6,837 nucleotides of DNA from Candidatus Omnitrophota bacterium (GTDB lineage: Bacteria > Omnitrophota > Gorgyraeia > Duberdicusellales > 4484-171), in contig WJKZ01000190.1 in assembly GCA_014728785.1 (NCBI GenBank), forward strand, positions 1 to 6,837. The letters are read 5' to 3'. Every line of letters begins with the position of its first letter. Position 1 is the stretch's first letter. This document shows, piece by piece, positions 1 through 6,681 of the stretch. Under the pieces are notes generated by a model that searched no databases, was not told the DNA's origin, and saw only the letters and a list, made by a program, of their open reading frames with translations. Position numbers and translations under genes: made by a program.

Positions 1-552
1 GGTTTATCATTCCCTTATTTATACGACAAGATTAACGGGAAAAAATTGGAGGTTATTGCTGTTGAACCAAAAGCTTGCCCGACCATGACCAGGGGGCCTT
101 TTTCTTATGACTTCGGTGATGCAGGCTGCCAGACTCCCCTGTTGGCTATGTTTACTTTGGGGCATCAATTTGTACCTCCCCCAATTCACGCGGGCGGTTT
201 ACGTTATCACGGTATGGCGCCTCTGGTGAGCCAGGCTATCAGGGAAAGATTGATTACCCCGGTTTCTTACGATCAGGTAAAATGTTACAATTCAGCACTC
301 ATATGGCTTTCTACGGAGGGTACAGTTCCCGCTCCGGAAACAAATCACGCCATAGCCTGTGTAATTGAGGAAGCATTAAAGGCGAAGAAATCAAACCAGG
401 AGAAAATAATTTTATTTTGTTATAGCGGGCACGGCTTGATGGATTTAGGCGGATACGAAAAATTTCTGGATAAAAAACTTAAGGAATATGCTTTACCCGA
501 AGAATATCTGCGCGAATCGCTTAAGTCGATAGATAAACTTCCCAAAACATAA
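1..552 (+). CDS. trpB: Tryptophan synthase beta chain, TrpB2 type (C-terminal part, 5' end outside window)
   Basis: This is the last 183 residues of a PLP enzyme that condenses indole with L-serine to make L-tryptophan (EC 4.2.1.20). The frame is open to base 1, so the gene starts outside the window; the TTG at 46 is internal. The first visible residues, GLSFPYLYDKING, match what follows the PLP-phosphate loop (GGGSN) in TrpB2, so the catalytic lysine and that loop lie upstream. Visible family hallmarks are VEPKACPTMTRG, YDFGD, TPLLAMFTLGH, the very conserved PPPIHAGGLRYHG stretch, PAPE.NHAI, and the SGHG turn near the end, whose serine sits by the PLP pyridine nitrogen. SGHG instead of SGRG, together with the PPPIHAGGLRYHG block, points to the TrpB2 subgroup, which is known for TrpA-independent members. 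No trpA or other trp gene is visible downstream, but the upstream side is unseen. The family call is secure; the in vivo role (de novo synthesis or indole salvage) is inference. Confidence 0.93.
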   Translation, partial: GLSFPYLYDKINGKKLEVIAVEPKACPTMTRGPFSYDFGDAGCQTPLLAMFTLGHQFVPPPIHAGGLRYHGMAPLVSQAIRERLITPVSYDQVKCYNSALIWLSTEGTVPAPETNHAIACVIEEALKAKKSNQEKIILFCYSGHGLMDLGGYEKFLDKKLKEYALPEEYLRESLKSIDKLPKT

Positions 553-576
553 GGATACTTAACCGAAAGGAAAGAA

Positions 577-1629
577 ATGTTTAAAGAGATACTTGATAAG
601 GTCATACTCCAGAATACAATAACCGATTACCTGGTGGCTTTGCTGATTTTTCTGGCGGGTATATTTTTACTTAAGCTCATCAGAAAAAAAATAATAATAA
701 AGCTCGATAAGGTAGCCAGGGAAACTTCGAGTTCTATTGATGACTTTCTGTGTAGTCTTCTGGAAAAAATAGCGGTGCCGTTTTTTTATTGCATAGCTCT
801 TTATCTGGCTGTTAAGTATCTTACGCTTACGCCTTTTCTTGATAAAATCGTAAATACCGCAACTGTAGGTGTTCTGGTCATTTTTACAGTACGCCTGGTC
901 ATCAGGGTTATCAATTACGGTATGTTTACCTATTGGGCAGGGAGCGGCAGAAGCACTACCGCCGAACACAGTTTGAGCGGGGTATCGAAAGTCATACAGT
1001 TTATTCTCTGGTCTCTGGGTGTAATATTTTTCCTTGATAATCTGGGATTTGAGGTTTCGGCTGTTCTTGCCGGTCTGGGAGTAGGGGGGGTAGCGATAGC
1101 TTTGGCTGCCCAGGCAGTCCTTAAAGATTTATTTAGCTATCTTTCAATATTATTTGACCGTCCGTTCGAAATAGGTGATTTTATTATAGTAGGAGACCTT
1201 TTAGGTACCGTTGAGCATATCGGCATAAAAACCACCCGTATCAAGAGCCTGGGCGGGGAGCAGCTTGTTTTTTCTAATTCCGATTTAACCGATTCGCGGC
1301 TTCGCAATTATAAAAGAATGGATAAAAGAAGGGTGGTGTTTAAAATAGGTGTTATTTATTCCACCCCTCTGGCTAAGTTAAAAGAGATACCTCACATTAT
1401 AGAGAGGATTGTTAAAGACATACCCGATACCAATTTCGATAGGGCTCATTTTTTTCAATTCGGTGATTTCAGCCTTATATATGAGGTTGTCTATTACGTG
1501 ATAGGCAGCGATTACAATAAGTATATGGATATTCAGCAGGAGATTAACTTTAACATCAAGAAAGAGCTCGAGGAAAGAGGAATAGAATTTGCTTTTCCAA
1601 CCCAGACTCTATATATAAACAAGCAATAA
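577..1629 (+). CDS. mscS: MscS-family small-conductance mechanosensitive ion channel
   Basis: A 350-residue inner-membrane channel of the MscS family, which opens under membrane tension to release solutes during osmotic downshock. About five hydrophobic segments can be seen (roughly residues 17-35, 66-86, 92-113, 136-155 and 159-185), more than the three of E. coli MscS. The last is the pore helix, rich in Gly and Ala (GLGVGGVAIALAAQAVLKDLFS, split here as residues 166-187). The beta domain follows with FEIGDFIIVGDLLGTVEHIG (197-216) and TTRIKSLGGEQLVFSNSDL, and the C-terminal alpha/beta domain ends in FAFPTQTLYI, a typical family ending. The ATG at 577 is preceded by GAAAGG (565-570) at suitable distance, 24 nt after trpB, so the two are probably cotranscribed. 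Nothing in the sequence shows ion selectivity or a gating ligand. The symbol is given at family level; it could also be called a YnaI/YbdG-like paralogue. Confidence 0.93.
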   Translation: MFKEILDKVILQNTITDYLVALLIFLAGIFLLKLIRKKIIIKLDKVARETSSSIDDFLCSLLEKIAVPFFYCIALYLAVKYLTLTPFLDKIVNTATVGVLVIFTVRLVIRVINYGMFTYWAGSGRSTTAEHSLSGVSKVIQFILWSLGVIFFLDNLGFEVSAVLAGLGVGGVAIALAAQAVLKDLFSYLSILFDRPFEIGDFIIVGDLLGTVEHIGIKTTRIKSLGGEQLVFSNSDLTDSRLRNYKRMDKRRVVFKIGVIYSTPLAKLKEIPHIIERIVKDIPDTNFDRAHFFQFGDFSLIYEVVYYVIGSDYNKYMDIQQEINFNIKKELEERGIEFAFPTQTLYINKQ

Positions 1630-1646
1630 AACCAAAATCCGGTACC

Positions 1647-2906
1647 GTGAACATTTACCTTATACTGATTCCGGCTATATTAATCGGTGATTATCTGCTG
1701 AATCTGTTTGCGGAGATACTAAACGCTAGAAATATATCTAACTCACTGCCGGAGGAATTCAAAGGTTATTACGATGAAGGATTGTACAGAAAATCTCAGG
1801 ATTATCTTAAGGAAAACACTTATTTCCGTATAGTAAAAAAGGCTGTATTTACGGCGATACTTCTAATACTTATTTTAAGCGGAGGGTTTAATTTTATAGA
1901 TATAATAGCCAGAAAGGCAACAGATATTTCGTTGTTTCAGGGTTTGATTTTTTTTACCGTCTTTTTCTTGATAGCAGAATTTTTAGAGGTACCCTTTTCG
2001 GTTTACCGTACGTTTAATATAGAGGAAAAGTACGGTTTCAACAAGACAACTCCTAAAACATTTGTTTCTGACCTGATAAAGAGGTGGCTTTTGACTGCTC
2101 TCCTGGGAGGGGCGGTATTGTTGTTTATATTATGGTTTTTCAGAAATCTGGGCCCGGGCGCCTGGGTATGGTGCTGGCTGGCAGTTATTTGTTTTGAGAT
2201 ATTTGTTACTTTTTTAGCCCCTGTGTTGATTATGCCTCTTTTTAATAAATTCGTTCCTTTAGAGAAAGATGAGCTTGCAGAGAAAATATATGCCTATGCC
2301 AGGGGTGAGAATTTTCACCTGAAATCCATACTGAAGATGGACGGTTCGCGGCGTTCAACAAAGTCCAACGCTTTTTTTACCGGTTTTGGCAAGAACAGAA
2401 GGATTGCTCTTTTCGATACCCTGCTTAAACGCCATAGCGATGAAGAACTGGTTTCTGTCCTGGCTCACGAAATAGGGCATTTCAAAAAGGCTCATATTAT
2501 AAAATTAATGATAGTCTCTTTTCTGACCACCGGAGTGATGTTCTATACCTTCTCCTTGTTTTTAAATAACCCTCTCTTGTTCGATGCTTTTAAGATGGAG
2601 AGGACCTCTGTTCATGCCAGTTTAATTCTTGTAGCTATTCTTTATTTGCCTCTGGGGACCGTATTTTCAATTTTCGCCAATGCTCTTTCAAGAAAATATG
2701 AATATCAGGCGGATTACTATGCCTGCAAAACCTACAAAAAGCCTCTCTCTATGATAAATGCCTTGAAAAGATTGTCGGCCGACAACCTCTCTAATCTTAC
2801 TCCTCATCGCTTTAAAGTTATTCTTAATTACTCCCACCCCCCGGTTTTAAAGCGTATAGAAGCCATAAAGAAAAATTTTTTCTCAAGCAACTCTGATCAT
2901 GAGTAA
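1647..2906 (+). CDS. Ste24/CAAX prenyl protease 1-like M48 zinc metallopeptidase
   Basis: A 419-residue multi-pass membrane zinc protease of family M48A (Ste24-like). Eukaryotic members cut prenylated CAAX proteins; bacterial members are thought to act in membrane-protein or lipoprotein quality control, and their substrates are mostly unknown. The N-terminal membrane domain (about residues 1-200) carries the family blocks VPFSVYRTFNIEEKYGFNKTT and APVLIMPLFNKF. The catalytic part has SRRSTKSNAFFTGFG, the zinc motif HEIGH at 274-278 (H274, H278 ligands, E275 catalytic), and the EYQAD segment at 352-356, where E352 is the expected third ligand. The ending SHPPVLKRIEAI is also typical. Length is normal for bacterial members, so it looks intact. 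The start is a GTG with no clear Shine-Dalgarno, 17 nt after the channel gene, so translation may depend on coupling. Its stop overlaps the start of dinB. Confidence 0.93.
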   Translation: MNIYLILIPAILIGDYLLNLFAEILNARNISNSLPEEFKGYYDEGLYRKSQDYLKENTYFRIVKKAVFTAILLILILSGGFNFIDIIARKATDISLFQGLIFFTVFFLIAEFLEVPFSVYRTFNIEEKYGFNKTTPKTFVSDLIKRWLLTALLGGAVLLFILWFFRNLGPGAWVWCWLAVICFEIFVTFLAPVLIMPLFNKFVPLEKDELAEKIYAYARGENFHLKSILKMDGSRRSTKSNAFFTGFGKNRRIALFDTLLKRHSDEELVSVLAHEIGHFKKAHIIKLMIVSFLTTGVMFYTFSLFLNNPLLFDAFKMERTSVHASLILVAILYLPLGTVFSIFANALSRKYEYQADYYACKTYKKPLSMINALKRLSADNLSNLTPHRFKVILNYSHPPVLKRIEAIKKNFFSSNSDHE

Positions 2907-4131
2907 TAATTTTCGACCCGGCTCTCCCTTTAAATCTATAGTGCACATAGATATGGATGCCTTTTTTGCCTCAATCGAGCAACGCGACCGGCGGGGGTTG
3001 AGAGGTAAGCCTGTAGTAGTAGGGGCAGCCCCTAAAGGTGGCAGGGGTAGAGGGGTGGTTTCTACATGCTCATATGAAGCAAGAAAGTTCGGTATACATT
3101 CTGCAATGCCGATATCTTCAGCTTACAAAAGGTGTCCAGGGGCAATATTTTTACCGGTAAATATGGATAAATACCGCTATGAGAGCGAGGAAATCTATAA
3201 GCTGCTTTATCAGTTTACGCCTGAGATTGAACCGGTGAGTATCGACGAAGCTTTTCTGGACATAACCGGAAGTTATCATTTATTTTCTACAGCTTTTGAT
3301 ACCTGTGTAGCTATTAAGAAAAAAATAAAGGAGGAAAGGCAACTTGTTTCATCCATTGGGCTGGCTCCCAATAAAATGCTGGCGAAGATAGCTTCTGACC
3401 TCAGCAAGCCTGACGGACTCCTTGTGGTCAGGCCTGAAGAAATCAGGCAGTTTTTAGAACCACTGAGTATAGACAAAATTTGGGGTTTGGGCAAGAAGGG
3501 CAAGGAAGTTCTTAACAGGAGGGGAATTTACAAAATAAGAGATCTGGTCAGGCTTGGTGATGAAGAAATGAGGAGACTTTTTGGAAAAAACGGAGAACTG
3601 TTTTATAAGCTTGCCAGAGGAATAGATGAGCGGGAAGTCGAGGGTGTGCAGGAGCCTAAATCGGTGAGTAACGAAATAACTTTCGAAGAAGATACATGTG
3701 ATTGCGATTTGATAGAAAGCAGTTTATCTTTTCTGTGCGAGAAAGTATCCACGAGGCTGCGGAAGAATAATCTAAAAGGCAGAACAGTATCGATTAAAGT
3801 ACGTTTGGCTGATTTCTCAACCCGTACCCGCTCGATGACCCTCATTAAAGGTACAAACTTTAATGATATTATTTACAAAGCTGCTTACAGCCTCTATAGA
3901 AATTTAAGAGTCGGGGGGAGGGTGAGGTTAGTGGGAGTAAAAGTTTCAGAGTTAATACCTGCGAAGACCAGAGACAGCTTTTTGGACAATAAAAGAGACG
4001 AGCGTTTTGAAAATTTATATAAAGCTATAGAAAAAATAAATAACAAATTCGGCGGCGGGTCTGTGTCTTCGGCAAAGAGTTCGTATTTCAAGCTCAATGT
4101 AAGCAAATATAACCCTAACGATGCTCTTTGA
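2899..4131 (+). CDS. dinB: DNA polymerase IV (Y-family translesion polymerase DinB)
   Basis: A 410-residue error-prone DNA polymerase that extends primers across damaged or misaligned template. The palm begins with HIDMDAFFASIEQ (16-28), giving the metal ligand D18 and the expected steric-gate aromatic F23. The second catalytic motif is SIDEAFLD (114-121) with D116 and E117. VSTCSYEARKFGIHSAMP (54-71) is the finger signature, and the thumb has SIGLAPNKMLAKIASD and the helix-hairpin-helix-like IWGLGKKGKEVLNRRGI. The little finger runs from about 255 to 352. All catalytic residues are present. The place where DinB proteins usually carry a QLSLF-like clamp motif reads KTRDSFLDNKRDER (356-369), and the extreme C-terminus (KYNPNDAL) does not supply one. 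The start overlaps the protease stop by 8 nt (ATGAGTAA) with no good ribosome site, suggesting coupled translation; the GTG at 2941 is a possible shorter start. I saw no LexA-type box directly in front. Confidence 0.95.
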   Translation: MSNNFRPGSPFKSIVHIDMDAFFASIEQRDRRGLRGKPVVVGAAPKGGRGRGVVSTCSYEARKFGIHSAMPISSAYKRCPGAIFLPVNMDKYRYESEEIYKLLYQFTPEIEPVSIDEAFLDITGSYHLFSTAFDTCVAIKKKIKEERQLVSSIGLAPNKMLAKIASDLSKPDGLLVVRPEEIRQFLEPLSIDKIWGLGKKGKEVLNRRGIYKIRDLVRLGDEEMRRLFGKNGELFYKLARGIDEREVEGVQEPKSVSNEITFEEDTCDCDLIESSLSFLCEKVSTRLRKNNLKGRTVSIKVRLADFSTRTRSMTLIKGTNFNDIIYKAAYSLYRNLRVGGRVRLVGVKVSELIPAKTRDSFLDNKRDERFENLYKAIEKINNKFGGGSVSSAKSSYFKLNVSKYNPNDAL

Positions 4132-4134
4132 GCC

Positions 4135-4169
4135 CGGACAGATGTAACAAAAAATTCACTTGTCTGCCG
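4135..4169 (+). terminator. Weak stem-loop after dinB (possible imperfect terminator)
   Basis: Four bases after the dinB stop, CGG(A)CAGA (4135-4142) can pair with TCTGCCG (4163-4169) with one bulged A, and two G-U pairs can extend the stem towards a loop of about 16 nt. The bases after it, TTATTAAG, are a poor uridine tract, so termination would be weak. The 3' arm overlaps the -35 element of the next promoter. This may be chance pairing. Confidence 0.3.
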
Positions 4170-4188
4170 TTATTAAGTAACATATAAT
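4160..4188 (+). promoter_or_regulatory. Sigma70-type promoter of the OmpA-lipoprotein/TPR operon
   Basis: TTGTCT (4160-4165, 4 of 6 matches to the -35 consensus) and a perfect TATAAT (4183-4188) are separated by the optimal 17 bp. Transcription would start near 4195, giving a leader of about 24 nt that contains the strong ribosome site at 4205-4211. This separates the envelope operon from the upstream run of genes. Confidence 0.72.
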
Positions 4189-4218
4189 GATTACAATTAT
4201 TTGGAAAGGAGAAAATCT

Positions 4219-4875
4219 ATGAAAGTTACAAATATAATATTTATCGCGATACTGTCTTTTTCGTTAAGCGGCTGTGCTACTTTCAGGAAAGCCGAAAAAG
4301 CCGAATACCTGGAAAATGAGCTCACCCTAACCCGGAAAAAGCTGGAGGAGTGCCAGAATAAAAGCAGAGATAAAATCGACACGTTGCTTGAGGCAAAAAA
4401 GAAATTGGAGGAGAAATTAGTTTCGGAGTTAAAGGATTACAAAGCGAAGCTGGAAATGACAGAGCGGGGTCTGGTAGTTACTTTTCTTGCCGAAGTTTTC
4501 TTTGATTCGGGAAAGGCCGAATTACACCAGGATTCCGAGGAGACCCTGCGTGATGTAGGAGAAATATTTAGAGAAGATATACCCGAAAGTTACCATATGA
4601 GGATAGAAGGCCACACCGACAATGAGCCGATAAAATATTCGCCCTGGAAGTCAAACTGGGAATTGGCCAGTGCAAGGGCCCTGGCGGTGCTGCATTTTTT
4701 CATAGACGAGTGTGGTATAGCCCCCGGCAGGATTTCTGCCGAGAGTTACGGCGAGCACCACCCGGTAGTCGATAACTCTACCCCCGAAGGCAAAAGAGAA
4801 AACAGGAGAGTAGAAATAATAATTTATCCTTCCCAGAAGATAAAAGAGAAAGCCCTGACAGAGCAGAATTTATGA
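4219..4875 (+). CDS. OmpA-family (Pal/MotB-like domain) peptidoglycan-binding lipoprotein
   Basis: A 218-residue lipoprotein expected to tie the outer membrane to peptidoglycan. The ATG at 4219 is chosen because AAAGGAG (4205-4211) lies 7 nt upstream and because it gives a clean lipoprotein signal: K2, a hydrophobic stretch, then the lipobox LSGC with C19 as the lipidated residue. A20 at +2 is compatible with outer-membrane sorting by the E. coli rule. The TTG at 4201 overlaps the ribosome site and is not the start. Residues about 25-80 are rich in Lys and Glu with heptad-like spacing, probably a coiled-coil spacer. The OmpA C-terminal domain (about 92-206) contains FDSGKAEL, EGHTDNEP (D134) and NWELASARA (R153); this Asp and Arg correspond to the diaminopimelate-contacting pair of OmpA domains. 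NRRVEI completes the fold. The segment between D134 and R153 is longer than in OmpA, as in MotB-like domains. It shares a 4 nt ATGA overlap with the TPR gene. Confidence 0.9.
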   Translation: MKVTNIIFIAILSFSLSGCATFRKAEKAEYLENELTLTRKKLEECQNKSRDKIDTLLEAKKKLEEKLVSELKDYKAKLEMTERGLVVTFLAEVFFDSGKAELHQDSEETLRDVGEIFREDIPESYHMRIEGHTDNEPIKYSPWKSNWELASARALAVLHFFIDECGIAPGRISAESYGEHHPVVDNSTPEGKRENRRVEIIIYPSQKIKEKALTEQNL

Positions 4876-5633
4876 TCAGCTTTCCCCTTGCCGTTTTTAC
4901 CGGGATAATACTGCTTTCTTCTTCAACCGCTTTGAGTGGAGGAGAGGAGTATTCCTTCTGCAAAAGAGAAGAAAATAACCAGGCAAAAGATAAAGAGGAT
5001 TCCGGATATGGTTTTGTGCTCAGAACGGCTGTAAAAAAAGCCTCATCAGGTTATTTTTTCGAGGCCAAAAAGATGTTTAAAGAACTTTTGAGAGAGAATC
5101 CCGATAGCCTGAATGTCAGGCAATCACTTCAAATAATAGAGGATTTCGAAAAGAAAAAAATAAGTAAAGAATTTGCCCAAAAAGTTTTTAAAGGCATATA
5201 TTTTATTTTAAACCAGGATTACGAGGCAGCGATAGAAGCCTACAAAGAGGCTCTTGATATTGACCCGGAAAAGAGCGAACTCTATTACAACCTGGGCAGC
5301 GCCTACCAATTTTTGGGGCGTTACAGAGAGTCCATACCTTACTTTGAAAAAGTTTTAGATAGTAATTCAGGGGATTCGGATTGTCTATTCCATATAGGCT
5401 TAGCTTATTATTCAGAAAAAGAATATGAAAAAGCTATACCATATCTTGAAGATTTAATTAACCGTGTCCCTCATAATCCTGAAATATATACGCTACTTGG
5501 CCTTTCTTATTATTCACTGAAGAGGCATGAGGAGGCTCAAACTGCAATAAAGAAAGCTCTTGCTATATATAAAAAAACCGGCCAGGAGCAAGAATATAAA
5601 GAGACTAAAGAGCTTTTGGATAATTTACCCTGA
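4872..5633 (+). CDS. Exported tetratricopeptide-repeat (TPR) protein
   Basis: A 253-residue protein that is probably periplasmic. The N-terminus is hydrophobic (residues 1-21) and ends in a plausible signal-peptidase I site, ALS before GG (cleavage after S22), but it has no basic residue before the core, which is unusual. Residues 23-45 are a charged linker. One degenerate helical repeat can be seen at about 52-77 (EAKKMFKELLRENP). Four good TPR units follow at about 102-132, 136-168, 170-201 and 203-234, with typical residues such as YYNLGSAYQFLGRYRESIPYFEKVL (137-161, quoted in part). TPRs are protein-binding scaffolds, so no enzyme activity is expected. The start codon overlaps the lipoprotein stop (ATGA) and has only a weak ribosome site, suggesting tight co-expression. 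By analogy with pal-cpoB, it may work with the lipoprotein on envelope constriction or peptidoglycan synthesis; this is inference, and it lacks the N-terminal coiled coil typical of CpoB/YbgF. Confidence 0.85.
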   Translation: MISFPLAVFTGIILLSSSTALSGGEEYSFCKREENNQAKDKEDSGYGFVLRTAVKKASSGYFFEAKKMFKELLRENPDSLNVRQSLQIIEDFEKKKISKEFAQKVFKGIYFILNQDYEAAIEAYKEALDIDPEKSELYYNLGSAYQFLGRYRESIPYFEKVLDSNSGDSDCLFHIGLAYYSEKEYEKAIPYLEDLINRVPHNPEIYTLLGLSYYSLKRHEEAQTAIKKALAIYKKTGQEQEYKETKELLDNLP

Positions 5634-5645
5634 TACTGAGTGTTA

Positions 5646-5674
5646 TTGACATGAAATTTATAAATTGCTAAAAT
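5646..5674 (+). promoter_or_regulatory. Near-consensus sigma70 promoter before the small HicB-like gene
   Basis: A perfect -35 TTGACA (5646-5651), a 17 bp spacer and TAAAAT (5669-5674, 5 of 6). This is the best-scoring promoter visible in the window by eye. Transcription would begin at about 5680-5682, only 4-6 nt before the ATG at 5686, so the transcript should be leaderless or nearly so. Confidence 0.75.
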
Positions 5675-5685
5675 AAGAACGGAAG

Positions 5686-5886
5686 ATGGAAGTCAGCCCT
5701 AAAAAAATAAAGATATTTAAGATAAGAAACAGAAAGGGTTACGCTGCCGTTTGCCTGGACCATCTTACCGAAGGAAAAAGCTTAAGCGAAGTTTACTCGA
5801 GAATGGTTAAAGCCATCAGACGTAATAATATATCTGTTCAAGGCAAACCTCCTGAATTAAAAAAGCTGCTGTCATCTATAAAATAA
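5686..5886 (+). CDS. Small HicB-like domain protein (66 aa), function unknown
   Basis: A 66-residue basic protein. The order of elements (strand KIKIFKI, strand GYAAVCLDHLTEGKS, then the helix SLSEVYSRMVKAIRRNN) resembles the partial RNase H-like fold of HicB antitoxins, where a short beta hairpin ends in a Gly turn followed by a helix that begins Ser/Thr-x-x-Glu-Ala. The match is by pattern only, and the usual C-terminal DNA-binding helix-turn-helix or ribbon of HicB is absent. No HicA-like toxin (a small dsRBD with a catalytic His) is found on either side. In-frame stop TAA at 5674-5676 fixes the ATG at 5686 as the only reasonable start; GGAAG touches the ATG and is too close to act as a normal ribosome site. 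The gene is 52 nt after the TPR gene, has its own promoter, and is followed by the metallopeptidase. It is real by its strong promoter and coding character, but its role is unknown. Confidence 0.7.
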   Translation: MEVSPKKIKIFKIRNRKGYAAVCLDHLTEGKSLSEVYSRMVKAIRRNNISVQGKPPELKKLLSSIK

Positions 5887-5933
5887 ATTCGATAAACACG
5901 TTGCATTCTCCCGAAGATAGAAAAGAATCAGTC

Positions 5934-6629
5934 GTGAAGAACATTCAGTATACCGTAGTAAGGTCTCCCAGGCGCAAAACACTCTCCCTGACTGTTTATC
6001 CCGACAACAAGATTGTTGTCAAAGCATCTTCTTTTATTCCGGAAAACCGCATAAAAGATTTCGTAGAACGGAAATCCGACTGGCTTAAGAGAAAGGTTGA
6101 GTTTAATTCCAAAATACGCAAACCTTATATTCCTAAAACATTCCGGGAAGGTGAGAAATTCCTTTATTTGGGAGAAGAGCTCCCTTTGGTTATAGATGTT
6201 CATTTAAATAAAACCAGAATATTCCTGGAAGAGGAGAAGATATATATACAATTACCCCAGAAATACCGGGATAACCCTGCATACCTGAGAAGGAAGGTAA
6301 GAGAGTGGTATAAAATGTGTGCCAGTGAAATATTTGAGCAGAGGATAGAACATTACCGTAATATAGTAGGAGTGAATGTCACTGGTTTTAAGATACGCTC
6401 GCTTCTGCGGACCTGGGGGAATTGTTCCCATGAAGGCATATTGAGCCTTAATTGGAAACTAATTATGGCTCCTTTAGCCATAATCGATTATGTGGTGGTC
6501 CATGAACTTTGTCACCTTATCCATCCCAACCATTCATCCTGTTTCTGGGAAGCGCTTGAGGCCGTAATTCCTGACCACAAAAAGCGCAGGGAGTGGCTTG
6601 TAATCCACGAGAATTACCTTAAATTGTAG
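5934..6629 (+). CDS. YgjP/DUF45-type zinc metallopeptidase (M48-like, SprT-like fold)
   Basis: A 231-residue soluble protein of the YgjP/DUF45 (PF01863) family, predicted zinc-dependent peptidases without a known substrate. No signal peptide is visible, so it should be cytoplasmic. The N-terminal part has the family opening SPRRKTLSLTVYPDNKIVVKA and FVERKSDWLKRK, followed by a central YLGEELPL strand region. The catalytic part has WGNCSHEGILSLNWKLIMAP, the zinc motif HELCH at 190-194, and NHSSCFW, whose His (H200) is the expected third ligand. All active-site residues are present. I chose the GTG at 5934 because it gives a start just before the conserved opening and has a weak AGAAAAG 8 nt upstream; the TTG at 5901 would add 11 unconserved residues and has no ribosome site. 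It lies 47 nt after the HicB-like gene and probably shares its promoter. Relatives are sometimes found near restriction-modification genes, but none are visible here. Confidence 0.88.
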   Translation: MKNIQYTVVRSPRRKTLSLTVYPDNKIVVKASSFIPENRIKDFVERKSDWLKRKVEFNSKIRKPYIPKTFREGEKFLYLGEELPLVIDVHLNKTRIFLEEEKIYIQLPQKYRDNPAYLRRKVREWYKMCASEIFEQRIEHYRNIVGVNVTGFKIRSLLRTWGNCSHEGILSLNWKLIMAPLAIIDYVVVHELCHLIHPNHSSCFWEALEAVIPDHKKRREWLVIHENYLKL

Positions 6630-6639
6630 AGAAGTTGTC

Positions 6640-6681
6640 CCTCTGAAAGAGGCCCGATACCTCCAAAAGACCATTTTTTTT
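6640..6681 (+). terminator. Possible terminator region after the metallopeptidase gene
   Basis: A short hairpin, CCTCT (6640-6644), loop GAA, AGAGG (6648-6652), begins 11 nt after the stop codon. An alternative hairpin uses the same GAGG (6649-6652) with CCTC (6660-6663). A run of eight T follows at 6674-6681, which would end the transcript as uridines. The stems are short and the T-run starts 10 to 21 nt beyond them rather than directly after, so this is not a standard intrinsic terminator; termination here is plausible but unproven. Confidence 0.35.

Noticed and set aside
46..552. TTG at 46 as the start of the first gene
   Set aside because: The frame is open to base 1 and the residues before it (GLSFPYLYDKING) are typical TrpB2 sequence, so the gene begins outside the window.
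667..969. Minus-strand 100-residue open frame inside the MscS gene
   Set aside because: It is antisense to a clear channel gene, has no promoter or ribosome site I can see, and no recognisable domain.
2850..2960. LexA/SOS control region directly before dinB
   Set aside because: The start lies within the end of the protease gene and I see no palindromic SOS-type box or promoter there.
3276..4106. Minus-strand open frames inside dinB
   Set aside because: They lie opposite conserved DinB coding sequence and have composition expected of antisense shadows.
4201..4218. TTG at 4201 as the lipoprotein start
   Set aside because: It overlaps the ribosome site AAAGGAG and would add MERRKS before a complete lipoprotein signal that begins with the ATG at 4219.
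5686..5886. A complete HicAB toxin-antitoxin module
   Set aside because: Only a partial HicB-like domain is present; no HicA-like toxin gene lies on either strand in the gaps around it.
5901..5933. TTG at 5901 as the metallopeptidase start
   Set aside because: It has no ribosome site and adds 11 residues that do not resemble the family; GTG at 5934 begins just before the conserved part. I cannot fully exclude it.
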